Shown here in pieces: positions 9,076 through 18,522 of a DNA stretch of 64,000 nt. The notes under the pieces are model-generated. The model worked only from the letters and a program-made list of their open reading frames with translations. It made no database searches and was not told where the DNA came from. Every line of letters begins with the position of its first letter. Position 1 is the stretch's first letter. Source of the stretch: Acidimicrobiales bacterium (GTDB lineage: Bacteria; Actinomycetota; Acidimicrobiia; Acidimicrobiales; Iamiaceae). The DNA lies in NCBI GenBank assembly GCA_030447445.1, contig JAUJOW010000008.1, positions 55,546-119,545 on the forward strand, given 5' to 3'. The translations under genes were made by a program, and so were the position numbers.

Positions 9076-9546
9076 GTGGAACGGGTGCTCGTCGCCGCCG
9101 CCCTGGTGGGTCTGGCCATCGCCGTGGCCGCGGTGCTGCGGCGCCGGAGCCCCACCGACCCGCCCACCCAGGCGGCGTGGACCGTGCCCGGCCAGGTCGA
9201 CCGCGGCGACTTCGACCGCCCCGAGGCGCCGTGGCTCGTGGCCGTGTTCAGCTCGGCGACCTGCCTGTCGTGTGCCGGCACCCGGGCCAAGGCCGAGCAG
9301 CTGGCCTCAGCGGCGGTGGTGGTGCAGGAGATCGACGCCGTGGAGCGGCGCAACCTCCACCAGCGCTATCGCATCGACGCCGTGCCCTGTCTGGTGATCG
9401 CCGACCACGAAGGGGTCGTGCGGGCCTCGTTCCTGGGCGAGCCGTCAGCGGCGGACCTGTGGGCGGCCGTGGCCGAGCTGCGCGAGCCCGGATCCACCCC
9501 GTCGGGCTGTGACCACGGCCGGGCCCACCACCACTCGTCGAGGTGA
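9076..9546 (+). CDS. Membrane-anchored thioredoxin-like protein
   Basis: 156 residues starting at GTG 9076, 35 bp after DUF5719. An N-terminal hydrophobic helix (VLVAAALVGLAIAVAAVL) is followed by RRR, giving an N-terminal anchor. A thioredoxin fold follows, with the redox motif CLSC in VFSSATCLSCAG, and the cis-Pro region DAVPCLVI, which carries an additional Cys before the cis-proline position. The C-terminus CDHGRAHHHSSR is His-rich and may bind metal. The Cys-x-x-Cys and anchor suggest thiol exchange at the membrane; topology was not tested. A strong hairpin block follows immediately. Confidence 0.75.
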   Translation: MERVLVAAALVGLAIAVAAVLRRRSPTDPPTQAAWTVPGQVDRGDFDRPEAPWLVAVFSSATCLSCAGTRAKAEQLASAAVVVQEIDAVERRNLHQRYRIDAVPCLVIADHEGVVRASFLGEPSAADLWAAVAELREPGSTPSGCDHGRAHHHSSR

Positions 9547-9561
9547 CGACGTCGGGCGAGC

Positions 9562-9688
9562 CCGAGGGGGCAAGTTTGCGGCCCCCCTCGGCCTCGAACG
9601 GTCCGGCTTCGCCGGTCGTTCGAGCAACGACGAGCGCGGCCGAAGGCCGCTCGATCAGGTTCGACCACCACCTTCGGTTGGTGGTCGA
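9562..9688. terminator. Cluster of four intergenic hairpins between convergent genes
   Basis: Four consecutive inverted repeats fill the gap between the thioredoxin-like gene and ftsH. They lie at 9562-9591 (CCGAGGGGGC arm), 9594-9623 (TCGAACG arm), 9632-9652 (GAGCGCGGCC arm, GAA loop) and 9661-9688 (TCGACCACCA arms around CCTTCGGT). None has a T-tract on either strand. They probably act as a bidirectional terminator or 3'-end stabiliser for the two convergent transcripts. Confidence 0.6.
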
Positions 9689-9691
9689 CGA

Positions 9692-11620
9692 TCAATCGAC
9701 CGAGGTGGACTCGGCCTGGACGGTCTCGGGGCTCTGGCCGTTGGAGCCCATGGCCACGAGGCGGCGGACCTCGGCGCCGTCGATGGTCTCGTGCTCGAGC
9801 AGACTGCGGGCCACCAGGTTGAGGCCGTTGCGGTGCTCGGTGAGCACCTGCCGGCAGCGCTCCTCGCAGTGCCGCAGGATGGTCTCGACCTCTTCGTCGA
9901 TGACCCGAGCGGTCTCGTCGGAGTAGTCGCGGGTGTGCATGAGATCCTCGCCCAGGAACACCTGGCCCTGGGAGCCCCACGCCATGGGCCCGATGCGGTT
10001 GCTCATGCCCCACTCCCGCACCATCTTCCGAGCCCGCTCCGTGCTCACCACGAGGTCGTTGTTGGCACCGGTGGACACCACGCCGAACACGAGCTGCTCG
10101 GCCACCCGCCCCCCCATGGCCACCACGATCGACTCCTCGAGGTAGTGCTGGTTGTAGCTGTGGCGGTCCTCGGCCGGGAGCTGCTGGGTGACGCCGAGAG
10201 CCATGCCGATCGGCAGGATCGACACCTTGTGCAGCGGATCGGCGTTCGGCAGCACGGCGGCGCAGACGGCGTGGCCACCCTCGTGGTAGGCGGTGAGCTC
10301 CTTCTCGGCGTCCGAGAGGGCCATCGACTCCCGGCGGGCGCCCATGAGCACCCGGTCCCGGGCGTACTCGAAGTCCTCCATGCTGATCTCGGCCGAGCCC
10401 CGACGCACGGCGGCCAGCGCTGCCTCGTTGACCAGGTTCGACAGCTCGGCGCCGCTCATGCCGGGTGTGCCCCGGGCCACGACGTTGAGATCGATGTCGG
10501 GGCCCATCCGCTTGCCCTTGCAGTGCACGCCGAGGATGGCCATGCGCTCGCTCTGCTCGGGCAGGGGCACCACGACCTGGCGGTCGAAACGCCCCGGGCG
10601 GAGCAGGGCGGGGTCGAGGATGTCGGGCCGGTTGGTGGCCGCCATCATCACGATGCCCTCGGTGGCCTCGAAGCCGTCCATCTCGTTGAGCATCTGGTTG
10701 AGGGTCTGCTCACGCTCGTCGTGCCCACCGCCGAGGCCGGCGCCGCGCTTGCGTCCGATGGAGTCGATCTCGTCGATGAAGATGATGGCCCGGCCGAGCT
10801 TGCGGGCGGACTGGAACAGGTCACGCACCCGGCTGGCGCCGACGCCCACGAACATCTCCATGAAATCCGAGCCCGACACCGACAGGAAGGGCACGCCGGC
10901 CTCGCCGGCCACGGCCCTGGCGATCAAGGTCTTGCCGGTACCCGGGGGGCCGACGAGGAGGATGCCCTTCGGGATCCGGGCGCCGATCTGGCCGAACTTC
11001 TCGGGGTACTTGAGGAAGTCGACGACCTCGCGGATCTCCTGCTTGACGCCGTCGTAGCCGGCCACGTCGGTGAACGTCGTACCGGGTCGCTCGGTGGAGT
11101 AGGTCTTCGCCCTGGAGCGGCCGATGGACATGATGTTGCCCATCTGGCCCTGGGCCCGGCGCTGCATCAGGTAGAAGAACCCCACCAACAGCATGACCGG
11201 CAGCAGGAACGGCAGCCACGTCTCGAGGAAGCCGGGCTGGGGCGTCGACGGCTTGATCTCGACGTCCTTCTCGGCCAGCAGCCGGCGGTCGACCTCGGAG
11301 AACTCGACGAAGCCGGTGGTGGTGAACTTGGAACCGTCGGTGCGCTCGCCCTCGATCTTGCCGCTGGCGTTGTCGAACTCGATCGACTCGACCTTGCCGT
11401 CACGCACCTGGTTGAGGAAGTCGGTGTAGGAGACCTCTTCGCCGCTGCCACCGCCGGCGAAGGTGCTGAGCGCGAGCACGCTCACGAACACGCCGAGCAG
11501 CACCCACAGGGACCACTTGGGCCACCCCTGATCGGTGCGGGACGGGCGGTTGGGACCCGAGCCCTGACCCCGGCCCGGAGGCGGCGGCGGGGGAGGAGGC
11601 TGCGGACCCTGCTGACTCAT
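9692..11620 (-). CDS. ftsH: ATP-dependent zinc metalloprotease FtsH
   Basis: Membrane-bound AAA+ protease that degrades misassembled membrane and short-lived cytosolic proteins. The 642-residue product begins with a Pro/Gly-rich cytosolic stretch, then a TM helix ([13 protein letters not shown]), a periplasmic loop and a second TM helix. The AAA domain has GPPGTGKT near residue 222 and the Walker [12 protein letters not shown]. The second region of homology lies around [16 protein letters not shown]. The peptidase has the zinc site HEGGH near residue 444. ATG 11620 is chosen because a TAGCAT -10-like hexamer lies 7 nt upstream; an in-frame ATG three codons earlier would overlap this hexamer. 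Confidence 0.95.
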   Translation of the reverse strand: MSQQGPQPPPPPPPPGRGQGSGPNRPSRTDQGWPKWSLWVLLGVFVSVLALSTFAGGGSGEEVSYTDFLNQVRDGKVESIEFDNASGKIEGERTDGSKFTTTGFVEFSEVDRRLLAEKDVEIKPSTPQPGFLETWLPFLLPVMLLVGFFYLMQRRAQGQMGNIMSIGRSRAKTYSTERPGTTFTDVAGYDGVKQEIREVVDFLKYPEKFGQIGARIPKGILLVGPPGTGKTLIARAVAGEAGVPFLSVSGSDFMEMFVGVGASRVRDLFQSARKLGRAIIFIDEIDSIGRKRGAGLGGGHDEREQTLNQMLNEMDGFEATEGIVMMAATNRPDILDPALLRPGRFDRQVVVPLPEQSERMAILGVHCKGKRMGPDIDLNVVARGTPGMSGAELSNLVNEAALAAVRRGSAEISMEDFEYARDRVLMGARRESMALSDAEKELTAYHEGGHAVCAAVLPNADPLHKVSILPIGMALGVTQQLPAEDRHSYNQHYLEESIVVAMGGRVAEQLVFGVVSTGANNDLVVSTERARKMVREWGMSNRIGPMAWGSQGQVFLGEDLMHTRDYSDETARVIDEEVETILRHCEERCRQVLTEHRNGLNLVARSLLEHETIDGAEVRRLVAMGSNGQSPETVQAESTSVD

Positions 11621-11627
11621 GGCGTCC

Positions 11628-11633
11628 ATGCTA
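11628..11633 (-). promoter_or_regulatory. -10 hexamer TAGCAT for ftsH
   Basis: TAGCAT on the minus strand ends 7 nt before ATG 11620 with no ribosome-binding site between, the spacing expected for a leaderless mRNA. Confidence 0.45.
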
Positions 11634-11740
11634 GGTGCCGAGGTCTCGGTTGCGGGCACCGGGGGGGGGACCGGTCGAGGTGACCGTCGACGCACCGCAG
11701 CCACGCCGGGGGCATCCCCTGGCGGCGCGGCGGCCATCGG

Positions 11741-11746
11741 TACGCT
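11741..11746 (+). promoter_or_regulatory. -10 hexamer TACGCT for the DUF3499 gene
   Basis: TACGCT ends 7 nt before ATG 11754, with no Shine-Dalgarno sequence; fits the leaderless pattern seen across the window. Confidence 0.45.
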
Positions 11747-11753
11747 CGCCGCC

Positions 11754-11987
11754 ATGGCCCGCCGTTGCGCCCGCCCTGACTGCGCTGCCGCCGGGGCCAC
11801 CACGCTCATCTTCGACTACGGCCATGCCATCGTGTGGCTCGAGCAGCTCACCGAGGAGCTGGACCCGATGAACCACGACCTCTGCGATCGGCACGCCGAC
11901 TCGCTCTCGGTGCCGCGTGGGTGGCAGCTCCGCGACCGGCGTGCCGTCCCCGCCGTGGCGCTGTTCGGGTCGTCGATCGCTTCCTGA
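11754..11987 (+). CDS. DUF3499 family protein
   Basis: 77-residue protein starting MARRCARPDCAAAG. It has the family's Cys pattern, a CARPDC knuckle near the start and a DLCDRHADSL segment later, followed by PRGWQL. This arrangement of Cys-x4-Cys and Cys-x2-His suggests one zinc site. DUF3499 is an actinobacterial family usually found upstream of manB and the sugar-phosphate isomerase genes, as here, although several envelope genes intervene. Function unknown. Confidence 0.82.
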   Translation: MARRCARPDCAAAGATTLIFDYGHAIVWLEQLTEELDPMNHDLCDRHADSLSVPRGWQLRDRRAVPAVALFGSSIAS

Positions 11988-12054
11988 GCGCCGGTCAGCC
12001 ACCACCGGCCGGTCGGTAGGCTCCCCGCCGAACCCATCGCCACCGCCAGAGGCC

Positions 12055-12798
12055 ATGTCCGCCGCGCCGACCCCGTTCCCCGCCAGCGACACCGACCCCA
12101 GCGGCCCACCAGCGCCTCGGTGGGGCATAGGCGACGCCGTGCTCGGCTTCGTGGTGGCACTGGCATCGGCGGCGATCGGCGGGGCGTTCATCCTGGCCGC
12201 CACCGGCCACACCGACGCCGAGGACGTCCCCATCGGCGTGATCGCCCTCCTCCAGGCCACGCTCTGGGTCGGGCTGCTCGGTGCCCCCATCGTCGCCGGC
12301 CGCTACCGGGGCAACGGCGTGGTCCCCGACTTCGGGCTGCGCTGGCGCCCGATCGACCTGCTCGTCGGCCCTGCCGTCGGCGTGGCCTGCCAGTTCCTCC
12401 TCGTGCCCCTCGTGTCCTACCCGTGGGCCCGGCTGCTCGGCCGCGACCTCGACGACGTCTCGACCGCCGCCCGTGACCTCATCGACAAGGCCACCGATCC
12501 GCTGGGGGTGGTGCTGCTCGTGCTGATCGTCGTCATCGGGGCGCCGATCGTCGAGGAGCTGTTCTTCCGAGGTCTCGTCCAGCGGGCCGTCGGCCGTCGG
12601 TTCGGGCCGGGATGGTCCATCGCCGCCTCGTCGCTGCTGTTCGGCCTCGCCCACTTCCAGACCCTGCAGGCGCCGGCCCTCGTGGCGCTGGGGATCGTGC
12701 TCGGCCTGCTCGCCCACCGCACCGGCCGGCTCGGACCCGGCATCGCCACCCACATGGTCTTCAACGCCGCCACCGTCGCCATCCTCCTCCTGGTGTGA
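12055..12798 (+). CDS. CPBP family intramembrane metalloprotease
   Basis: 247-residue polytopic membrane protein of the CAAX protease/bacteriocin-processing (Abi) family. The three signature elements are present: EELFFRGL (glutamate pair plus Arg), FGLAHFQ and HMVFN near the C-terminus, which supply the catalytic Glu and His residues of the Rce1-like fold. The N-terminus is a Pro-rich cytosolic stretch. ATG 12055 is the first good start. TAGGCT at 12017 could be its -10 element. The stop overlaps the next gene's likely GTG start (GTGA). The substrate cannot be predicted. Confidence 0.82.
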   Translation: MSAAPTPFPASDTDPSGPPAPRWGIGDAVLGFVVALASAAIGGAFILAATGHTDAEDVPIGVIALLQATLWVGLLGAPIVAGRYRGNGVVPDFGLRWRPIDLLVGPAVGVACQFLLVPLVSYPWARLLGRDLDDVSTAARDLIDKATDPLGVVLLVLIVVIGAPIVEELFFRGLVQRAVGRRFGPGWSIAASSLLFGLAHFQTLQAPALVALGIVLGLLAHRTGRLGPGIATHMVFNAATVAILLLV

Positions 12799-15686
12799 CG
12801 GTTTCCGACGACCCCGCCGATGGCACCATGGGCCCCTCCATGGTGGACACCGCAGCCCTTCCCCGCACCGGTGACGGTGGTCGCGCCGGCGATCGGCTCG
12901 ACGAGCCGGCTCGGGCCGGCCGCTCGCCGTGGACGCCCTCGGTCCCCCTGGGCAAGGCCCACCTGCGGGCCGCCGGTGAGCGCATCGCCGCCGCCTCTCC
13001 CGAGACGTGGATCAGCCTGCTGGTGGTGGCGGCCAGCGCCGGGTGGGTGTTCTGGACCCTGCACCCCGACCTCCTGCTCACCGAGAACACACCCACCGGC
13101 GGCGACATGGGGGCCCACGTCTGGGGGCCCAACTACCTCCTCCACCACCTGCTGCCCCAGGCGCGGGTGACGGGCTGGTCGCCGGACTGGTACGCCGGGT
13201 TCCCCGCCTACCAGTTCTACATGGTGGTCCCGTCGCTCCTGGTCGTGGCCGTCCACGTCGGCGTGCGCAACATCGCCGTGGTGCCGGCGGTGGCCGCCGC
13301 CCTCGGCCTGGCCGCCTCGGGGTGGGTCGTCCCCGCCCTCGGCCGTTGGCGACGTCCGCTCCTCGTCGCCGGTCTCCTCCTCGCCCTGATGTGGGTGCCC
13401 GTGCCCTACGGGATCAGCTTCAAGCTCGTCACCGCCAGTGGGCTCGTCACGCTCCCCGTCGCCGCCTGCGCGTTCGGGAAGCTGTCCGACCTCCCCTTCC
13501 CCGTGCCGCCGGTGCTGGCGGTGGCCGCCCTGTTCTTCGTCTACAACCGCGAGCCGACCCTCAACAGCGGCACGGGCAACATCATCGGCGGCAACATGGC
13601 GTCGACGATGGCGGGCGAGTTCGCCTTCTCCATCAGCCTCAGCATCGCCGTCGTCTACCTCGGAGTGCTCGTGCGGGGGTTCCGCACCGGGCGACACCGG
13701 GCCGCCGCCGCCGGCCTGCTCGCCCTGTGCGGCCTGTGCCACCTCATCCCCGCCTTCTTCGCCCTCGTCGCCACCGCTCTCGCCCTCGCGGTCTGGCCGG
13801 GCCGGGCCCGTCTGCGCTGGCTCCTCCCCACCATGCCGGTGGCCGGGCTGCTCAGCGCCTTCTGGGTGCTCCCCTTCCTCGGCCGCAGCGACTTCGTCAA
13901 CGACATGGGCTGGGAGAAGCTGCCACAACCGGGGTCCACCGCCGCCGACGGATCCGAGCAGACGGTGTGGGACTACCTGGTCGCCGACGCCCTGCGGTGG
14001 CCGTTGGTCATCGCCGCCGTCGGCCTCGTCGTCGCCATCCTCCGGCGCCAACGCCCCGCCGTGCTGCTCGCCGCCTGCGCGGCCGTGGCCGGCGCCGCCT
14101 TCGTGTGGATCCCCCAGGCCCGCCTCTGGAACGCCCGCGTCCTGCCCTTCTACTACCTCGCTCTGTTCCTGCTGGGCGGTGTCGCCGTCGGCCTGGTGCT
14201 GCGCGAGGTGGCGGGTGCGGTCGCCCTCGCCCGTCGCCGGGAGCGGCCCGGTCCGGCCGTCGCCTCCGCCGGGGCCGTCGTCACCCTGCTGGCCGCCCTC
14301 GTCTTCCTCGGACTGCCCCTCGGACGCCTGCCCGGCGGGTCCTACGACGCCTCCGGGCAACCCACCTGGCTCGGGCTGACCCGTTCCTACCGCAACGACG
14401 TCCCTGGGTGGGCCGAGTACAACTACGCAGGGCTCGAGGGCAAGGAACCGGCCGGGCCGGGGGCGACCTTGCCCGAGGGCCAGGGGGGCTGGCCCGAGTA
14501 CCGCGACATCGTCGCTACCATGGACCGGCTCGGGGCCGATGCCGACCACGGCTGCGGTCGGGCCTTCTGGGAGTACGGCGAGGACCGGCTCGGCTCCTAC
14601 GGGACACCGATGGCCCTGATGATGCTGCCCTACTTCACCGACGGCTGCATCGGGTCGATGGAGGGCCTGTACTTCGAGTCCTCGGCCACCACGCCGTACC
14701 ACTTCCTCATGCAGTGCAGCCTGTCCGAGAAGGGCTCGTGCGCCCAGCGGGACCTCGCCTACGGCTCCTTCGACCTCGACCGTGGCCTCGACCAGCTCGA
14801 GCTGTTCGGGGTGAAGTACTACATGGCGTTCTCGACCACCGCCGTCGCCGCCGCCGACGCCAGCCCGCGCCTCACGCCGGTGGCCGCCTCGGGCCCCTGG
14901 CACGTCTACCGGTTGGCCGCCGGCGCCTCGGCGCTCGCCACCCCCCTCCAGTACGAGCCGGTGGTGATGGACGGCGTCGACGACGCCCAGGACGAGTGGC
15001 TCGACCCGTCGGCGGCCTGGTTCATGGCTCCCGACCGCTGGCCGGTGCCGCTGGCCTCCAGCGGCCCCGACGAATGGGCCCGGGTGACCCTGCCGGCGGC
15101 GCCCGAGCGGACCGATGACGGCACCGAGCGCCGCATCGGTGATCGCCCGCTGCCCGAGGTGCCCCGACGCGCCGTCCCGCCTGCGGTCGTCTCGGACATC
15201 AGCGCCGGAGACGACTCGCTCTCCTTCTCGGTCGACCAGGTCGGCACGCCGGTGCTGGTCAAGGCCAGCTACTTCCCCAACTGGGAGGTATCGGGCGCCG
15301 ACGGCCCCTACCGGGTCACCCCCAACCTGATGGTCGTCGTGCCCACCGCCAGGGAGGTGTCGCTGCACTACGGGCGGACCTCGCTCGACTGGCTCGCCCT
15401 GGTCCTCACGCTCGCCGGCATCGTGGGGTTCGTCGTCCTGGCCCGTCGCCCGCCGATCGCCATGCCGGTCCCCAGCCGCCGCCATCCGGAGGCGTCGCGC
15501 CGCTGGGAGGCGCCGCCGCCCACGGGCCCACCCTCTCTCGGGGTGCCCCCGCCCCCCGGGTACGGCCCACCGGTGCTCTTCGACCAGGACGCCGACGCCC
15601 ACCCCAACCCCGGAGGTCAGGTTCCCACCCCTCCACTCGCGCCGAACGACTCGTCGAGGCACGAGCCGCCACCCCACCCGCGGTGA
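12795..15686 (+). CDS. Large membrane protein, PTPS-related (6-pyruvoyl-tetrahydropterin synthase-related) family
   Basis: About 963 residues. The N-terminal two thirds hold roughly twelve hydrophobic segments with the family-typical GGDMGAHVWGPNYL after the first TM helix, DWYAGFPAYQFYMVVPS, and NREPTLNSGTGNIIGG. A soluble region follows, then a last TM helix and a Pro-rich tail. Despite the family name the fold resembles polytopic GT-C glycosyltransferase-like proteins, not a pterin enzyme. The GTG at 12795 overlaps the preceding stop; ATG 12828 or 12840 are alternatives. Cotranscription with a GtrA-GT2 gene and manB suggests a role in envelope glycan or lipoglycan synthesis. Confidence 0.7.
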   Translation: MTVSDDPADGTMGPSMVDTAALPRTGDGGRAGDRLDEPARAGRSPWTPSVPLGKAHLRAAGERIAAASPETWISLLVVAASAGWVFWTLHPDLLLTENTPTGGDMGAHVWGPNYLLHHLLPQARVTGWSPDWYAGFPAYQFYMVVPSLLVVAVHVGVRNIAVVPAVAAALGLAASGWVVPALGRWRRPLLVAGLLLALMWVPVPYGISFKLVTASGLVTLPVAACAFGKLSDLPFPVPPVLAVAALFFVYNREPTLNSGTGNIIGGNMASTMAGEFAFSISLSIAVVYLGVLVRGFRTGRHRAAAAGLLALCGLCHLIPAFFALVATALALAVWPGRARLRWLLPTMPVAGLLSAFWVLPFLGRSDFVNDMGWEKLPQPGSTAADGSEQTVWDYLVADALRWPLVIAAVGLVVAILRRQRPAVLLAACAAVAGAAFVWIPQARLWNARVLPFYYLALFLLGGVAVGLVLREVAGAVALARRRERPGPAVASAGAVVTLLAALVFLGLPLGRLPGGSYDASGQPTWLGLTRSYRNDVPGWAEYNYAGLEGKEPAGPGATLPEGQGGWPEYRDIVATMDRLGADADHGCGRAFWEYGEDRLGSYGTPMALMMLPYFTDGCIGSMEGLYFESSATTPYHFLMQCSLSEKGSCAQRDLAYGSFDLDRGLDQLELFGVKYYMAFSTTAVAAADASPRLTPVAASGPWHVYRLAAGASALATPLQYEPVVMDGVDDAQDEWLDPSAAWFMAPDRWPVPLASSGPDEWARVTLPAAPERTDDGTERRIGDRPLPEVPRRAVPPAVVSDISAGDDSLSFSVDQVGTPVLVKASYFPNWEVSGADGPYRVTPNLMVVVPTAREVSLHYGRTSLDWLALVLTLAGIVGFVVLARRPPIAMPVPSRRHPEASRRWEAPPPTGPPSLGVPPPPGYGPPVLFDQDADAHPNPGGQVPTPPLAPNDSSRHEPPPHPR

Positions 15687-16903
15687 CCGCCGCGTTGCGG
15701 CGCTTCGCCGCCATCGGGGCGATCGCCACGGCCGTCGACCTCGCCGTGCTGGTGGCGCTTGCCCGGGGTCTCGGCTGGCCGGTCGCCGCCGCCGACGCGG
15801 TGGCCATCGTCGCCGCCGCGTCGGTGTCCTACCTCGGCAACCGGGCCATCACCTTCGGTGGCGAGCCGTCGGTGCGGTGGGTGCAGTACCCGGCCACGTT
15901 CGTGGTCACCGCGGTGGTCGCCGGCCTGATCGACGTCGCCGTGCTGTCGGTGGCCGTGGGCGCCATCCATCCGGGCGGTGTGGCCGAGCTCGTGGCGGTC
16001 AAGCTCGTGGCCGTGGGGGTGGCGGCGCTGTTCCGGGTGCGGGTCTACCGCTCGGTGCTGTTCGAGGGGGTGCTGGCCGACCTCGGGGCCCGGGCCGACC
16101 GCCCACCACCTCCGGGCGAGGTCAGGCTCACGGTGGTGGTGCCCGCCTACGCCGAGGCCGACACCCTCGCCGCCACCGTGGCGCGCCTGCGGGCCGATCT
16201 GGCCGACGTGGCCGCCCACGGGGGCCTCGAGATCGTGGTGGTGGACGACGGCTCCCCGGACGGGACCGCCGACGCAGCGAGAGCGGCCGGCGCCGACCAG
16301 GTGCTGTCCCTCGGGCGCAACCGGGGCAAGGGGGCGGCGGTCCGGGCCGGGATGCTGGCGGCCCGGGGGCGTACGGTGGCCTTCACCGACGCCGACCTCG
16401 CCTACCCGCCGGCCCAGCTGCGCGAGCTCCTGGCCGGCGTGGAGGACGGGTGGGACGTCGTGGTCGGGAGCCGTCGCCACACCGGCACCACCACGCTGGT
16501 CCGGGCTCGGCGCCTGCGCGAGGTCGGTGGGCGGGTGATCAACCGCCTCACCCACGCCGTGCTCCTCGGTCACCACCGCGACACCCAGTGCGGGCTCAAG
16601 GCCTTCCGGTCCGATGTCGCCCGAACCCTGTTCGCCCGGACCCGCATCGACGGCTTCGCCTTCGACGTCGAGATCTTCCACCTGGTCGAGCGCTACCGGC
16701 TGTCGCTCACCGAGGTGCCCGTGCGGGTCGAGAACTCCACCCGGTCCACCGTGCGGGTGTTCCGCGACGGCACCCGCCTCGTGTTCGACCTGGTCCGGAT
16801 CCTGCGGGGCGGTCGCCAGGGCCGGTACGACCTCACCCCCGAGGAAGCCGCCGCCCTGTCCGGACGGGGCCGGGCCCACCCGACGCCGAGCCGCCTCCCG
16901 TAG
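15683..16903 (+). CDS. GtrA-GT2 fusion, polyprenyl-phosphate glycosyltransferase type
   Basis: 406 residues. Residues about 5-130 are a GtrA-like four-helix membrane domain (YLGNRAITFGG is the conserved loop). Residues about 150-390 are a GT2 domain related to dolichyl-phosphate glucosyl/mannosyltransferases: LTVVVPAYAEADTL, EIVVVDDGSPDGT, RNRGKGAAVRAGM, FTDADLAYPP (DxD) and DTQCGLKAFRSD. The domain order (GtrA first) is less common than the reverse. Probable reaction: transfer of a sugar from a nucleotide donor to polyprenyl phosphate, with GtrA assisting flipping. The start GTG overlaps the preceding stop by 4 bp. Confidence 0.83.
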   Translation: MTAALRRFAAIGAIATAVDLAVLVALARGLGWPVAAADAVAIVAAASVSYLGNRAITFGGEPSVRWVQYPATFVVTAVVAGLIDVAVLSVAVGAIHPGGVAELVAVKLVAVGVAALFRVRVYRSVLFEGVLADLGARADRPPPPGEVRLTVVVPAYAEADTLAATVARLRADLADVAAHGGLEIVVVDDGSPDGTADAARAAGADQVLSLGRNRGKGAAVRAGMLAARGRTVAFTDADLAYPPAQLRELLAGVEDGWDVVVGSRRHTGTTTLVRARRLREVGGRVINRLTHAVLLGHHRDTQCGLKAFRSDVARTLFARTRIDGFAFDVEIFHLVERYRLSLTEVPVRVENSTRSTVRVFRDGTRLVFDLVRILRGGRQGRYDLTPEEAAALSGRGRAHPTPSRLP

Positions 16904-16916
16904 GGTGACCGCAGCC

Positions 16917-18272
16917 ATGGACGTGCTCGATTCGATCTTCAAGGCCTACGACGTCCGCGGCACGGTCCCCGATCAGCTCGATGCCGGGCTGTGCCGGGCC
17001 ATCGGCGCCTCCTTCGCCCGCTTCGCCCTCGACCAGCCCGAGGGGGCCGGGCGCATCCTCGTGGGGCGGGACATGCGGTCCACCGGCGCCGAGTTCGCGG
17101 GCGCCTTCGCCGAGGGGGCCCAGAGCCAGGGTGTCGACGTGATCGACCTCGGCCTGGCCTCGACCGACCTCGTCTACTTCGCGTCGGGTCGGCTGTCGGC
17201 CCCCGGCGCCATGTTCACCGCCAGCCACAACCCGGCCCACTACAACGGCATCAAGTTCTGCCTCAGCGGGGCCAAGGCCGTGGGCCGTGACACGGGGCTC
17301 GACCGCATCAAGGCCTTGGTCCGGGCCGGCGTTCCCCCTGCACCCACCGAGCCGGGACGGCTGAGCGGGTTCGACATGCTCGACGACTTCGCCGCCCACG
17401 TCCGGTCGTTCATCGACACCGGCGTGCTGCAGCCACTCAAGGTCGTGGCCGACACCGCCAACGGCATGGGCGGCCTCGTGGTCCCGGCCGTCTTCGCCGG
17501 TCTCCCCTTCGAGCTCGAGGTGCTCTACGGCGAGCTCGACGGCACCTTCCCCAACCATCCCGCCGACCCCATCCAGGTCGAGAACCAGGCCGACCTCCGC
17601 AAGCGGGTGGTCGAGACGGGTGCCGACGTCGGGCTGGCCTTCGACGGCGACGCCGACCGGGTCTTCGTCGTCGACGAGACCGGCGAGCCCATCTCAGGTT
17701 CGACCACCACCGCCATCGTGGCTGCCGGCATCCTGGCCAAGGAGCCGGGCGCCACGGTCCTCCACAACCTCATCTGCTCCAAGGCCGTCCCCGAGGTGGT
17801 GCGGGAGTGGGGCGGCACGCCGATCCGCACCAAGGTCGGCCACTCGTTCATCAAGGAGGTCATGGCCGAGACCGGAGCCGCCTTCGGTGGCGAGCACTCG
17901 GCCCACTACTACTTCCGGGACAACTGGCGGGCCGACTCCGGCTTGATCGCCGCCATGCACGTTCTCGAGCAGCGTTGCCTGGCCGGCGTCGCGCTCTCCG
18001 AGGTCCGCCGCCCGTTCGACCGCTACGCCGCCTCCGGGGAGATCAACACCGCCGTCGACCACCCCCTCGCCGTCATCGAGCACGTGGCCGCCGCCTTCCC
18101 CGACGCCGACCAGGATCGCCTCGACGGCCTCACCGTCGACCTCGGCCGCTGGTGGTTCAACCTGCGCCCGTCCAACACCGAGCCGCTGCTTCGACTCAAC
18201 CTCGAAGCCCCCACCAGGGACGAGTGCGACACCCACGTCGCCGACGTCCTCCGACTCATCACCAAGGGGTGA
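16917..18272 (+). CDS. manB: Phosphomannomutase/phosphoglucomutase (ManB)
   Basis: Interconverts hexose 6- and 1-phosphates, supplying mannose 1-phosphate for GDP-mannose. The 451-residue protein has all alpha-D-phosphohexomutase motifs in order: catalytic Ser loop TASHNPAHYNGIKF, Mg2+ loop DGDADR, sugar-binding loop GEHSAHYYFRDNW and phosphate loop RPSNTEPLLRL. The start MDVLDSIFKAYDVRG matches the family. GTG 16905 is a less likely alternative. It is followed after 7 bp by Trm112 and then the SIS isomerase, an arrangement conserved in actinobacteria. Confidence 0.93.
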   Translation: MDVLDSIFKAYDVRGTVPDQLDAGLCRAIGASFARFALDQPEGAGRILVGRDMRSTGAEFAGAFAEGAQSQGVDVIDLGLASTDLVYFASGRLSAPGAMFTASHNPAHYNGIKFCLSGAKAVGRDTGLDRIKALVRAGVPPAPTEPGRLSGFDMLDDFAAHVRSFIDTGVLQPLKVVADTANGMGGLVVPAVFAGLPFELEVLYGELDGTFPNHPADPIQVENQADLRKRVVETGADVGLAFDGDADRVFVVDETGEPISGSTTTAIVAAGILAKEPGATVLHNLICSKAVPEVVREWGGTPIRTKVGHSFIKEVMAETGAAFGGEHSAHYYFRDNWRADSGLIAAMHVLEQRCLAGVALSEVRRPFDRYAASGEINTAVDHPLAVIEHVAAAFPDADQDRLDGLTVDLGRWWFNLRPSNTEPLLRLNLEAPTRDECDTHVADVLRLITKG

Positions 18273-18279
18273 CCCCACC

Positions 18280-18522
18280 ATGGCCCTCGACCCGCAGCTC
18301 CTCGAGATCCTCGCCTGCCCGGAGGACAAGGGACCGTTGCACTACTTCGAGGACGAGGACGCCCTCTACAACCCTCGTCTTCGGCGCCGCTACCACGTGA
18401 AGGACGGCATCCCGGTGATGCTCATCGACGAGGCCGAGGCGGTCGACGACACCGAGCACGACCGGCTGATGGCCAAGGCCGAGGCCGAGGGCATCACCCC
18501 CACCTTCGACCCCCGCACATGA
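18280..18522 (+). CDS. Trm112 family protein
   Basis: 80-residue Trm112-like protein. LLEILACPEDKGPLHYF and NPRLRRRYHVKDGIPVML are the two conserved blocks. The usual four zinc Cys are reduced to one (ACPEDKG), as in many bacterial UPF0434 members. Trm112 proteins activate methyltransferases in eukaryotes; the bacterial function is unsettled. It overlaps the SIS isomerase start by ATGA. Confidence 0.85.
   Translation: MALDPQLLEILACPEDKGPLHYFEDEDALYNPRLRRRYHVKDGIPVMLIDEAEAVDDTEHDRLMAKAEAEGITPTFDPRT

Noticed and set aside
9509..11683. 724-codon plus-strand frame opposite ftsH
   Set aside because: Mirror of the ftsH codon pattern; ftsH has all catalytic motifs in the other direction.
12417..15677. 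1086-codon open frame on the minus strand
   Set aside because: Antisense shadow of the CPBP and PTPS-related genes; composition is low-complexity (EGG/VGG/HRR) without motifs.
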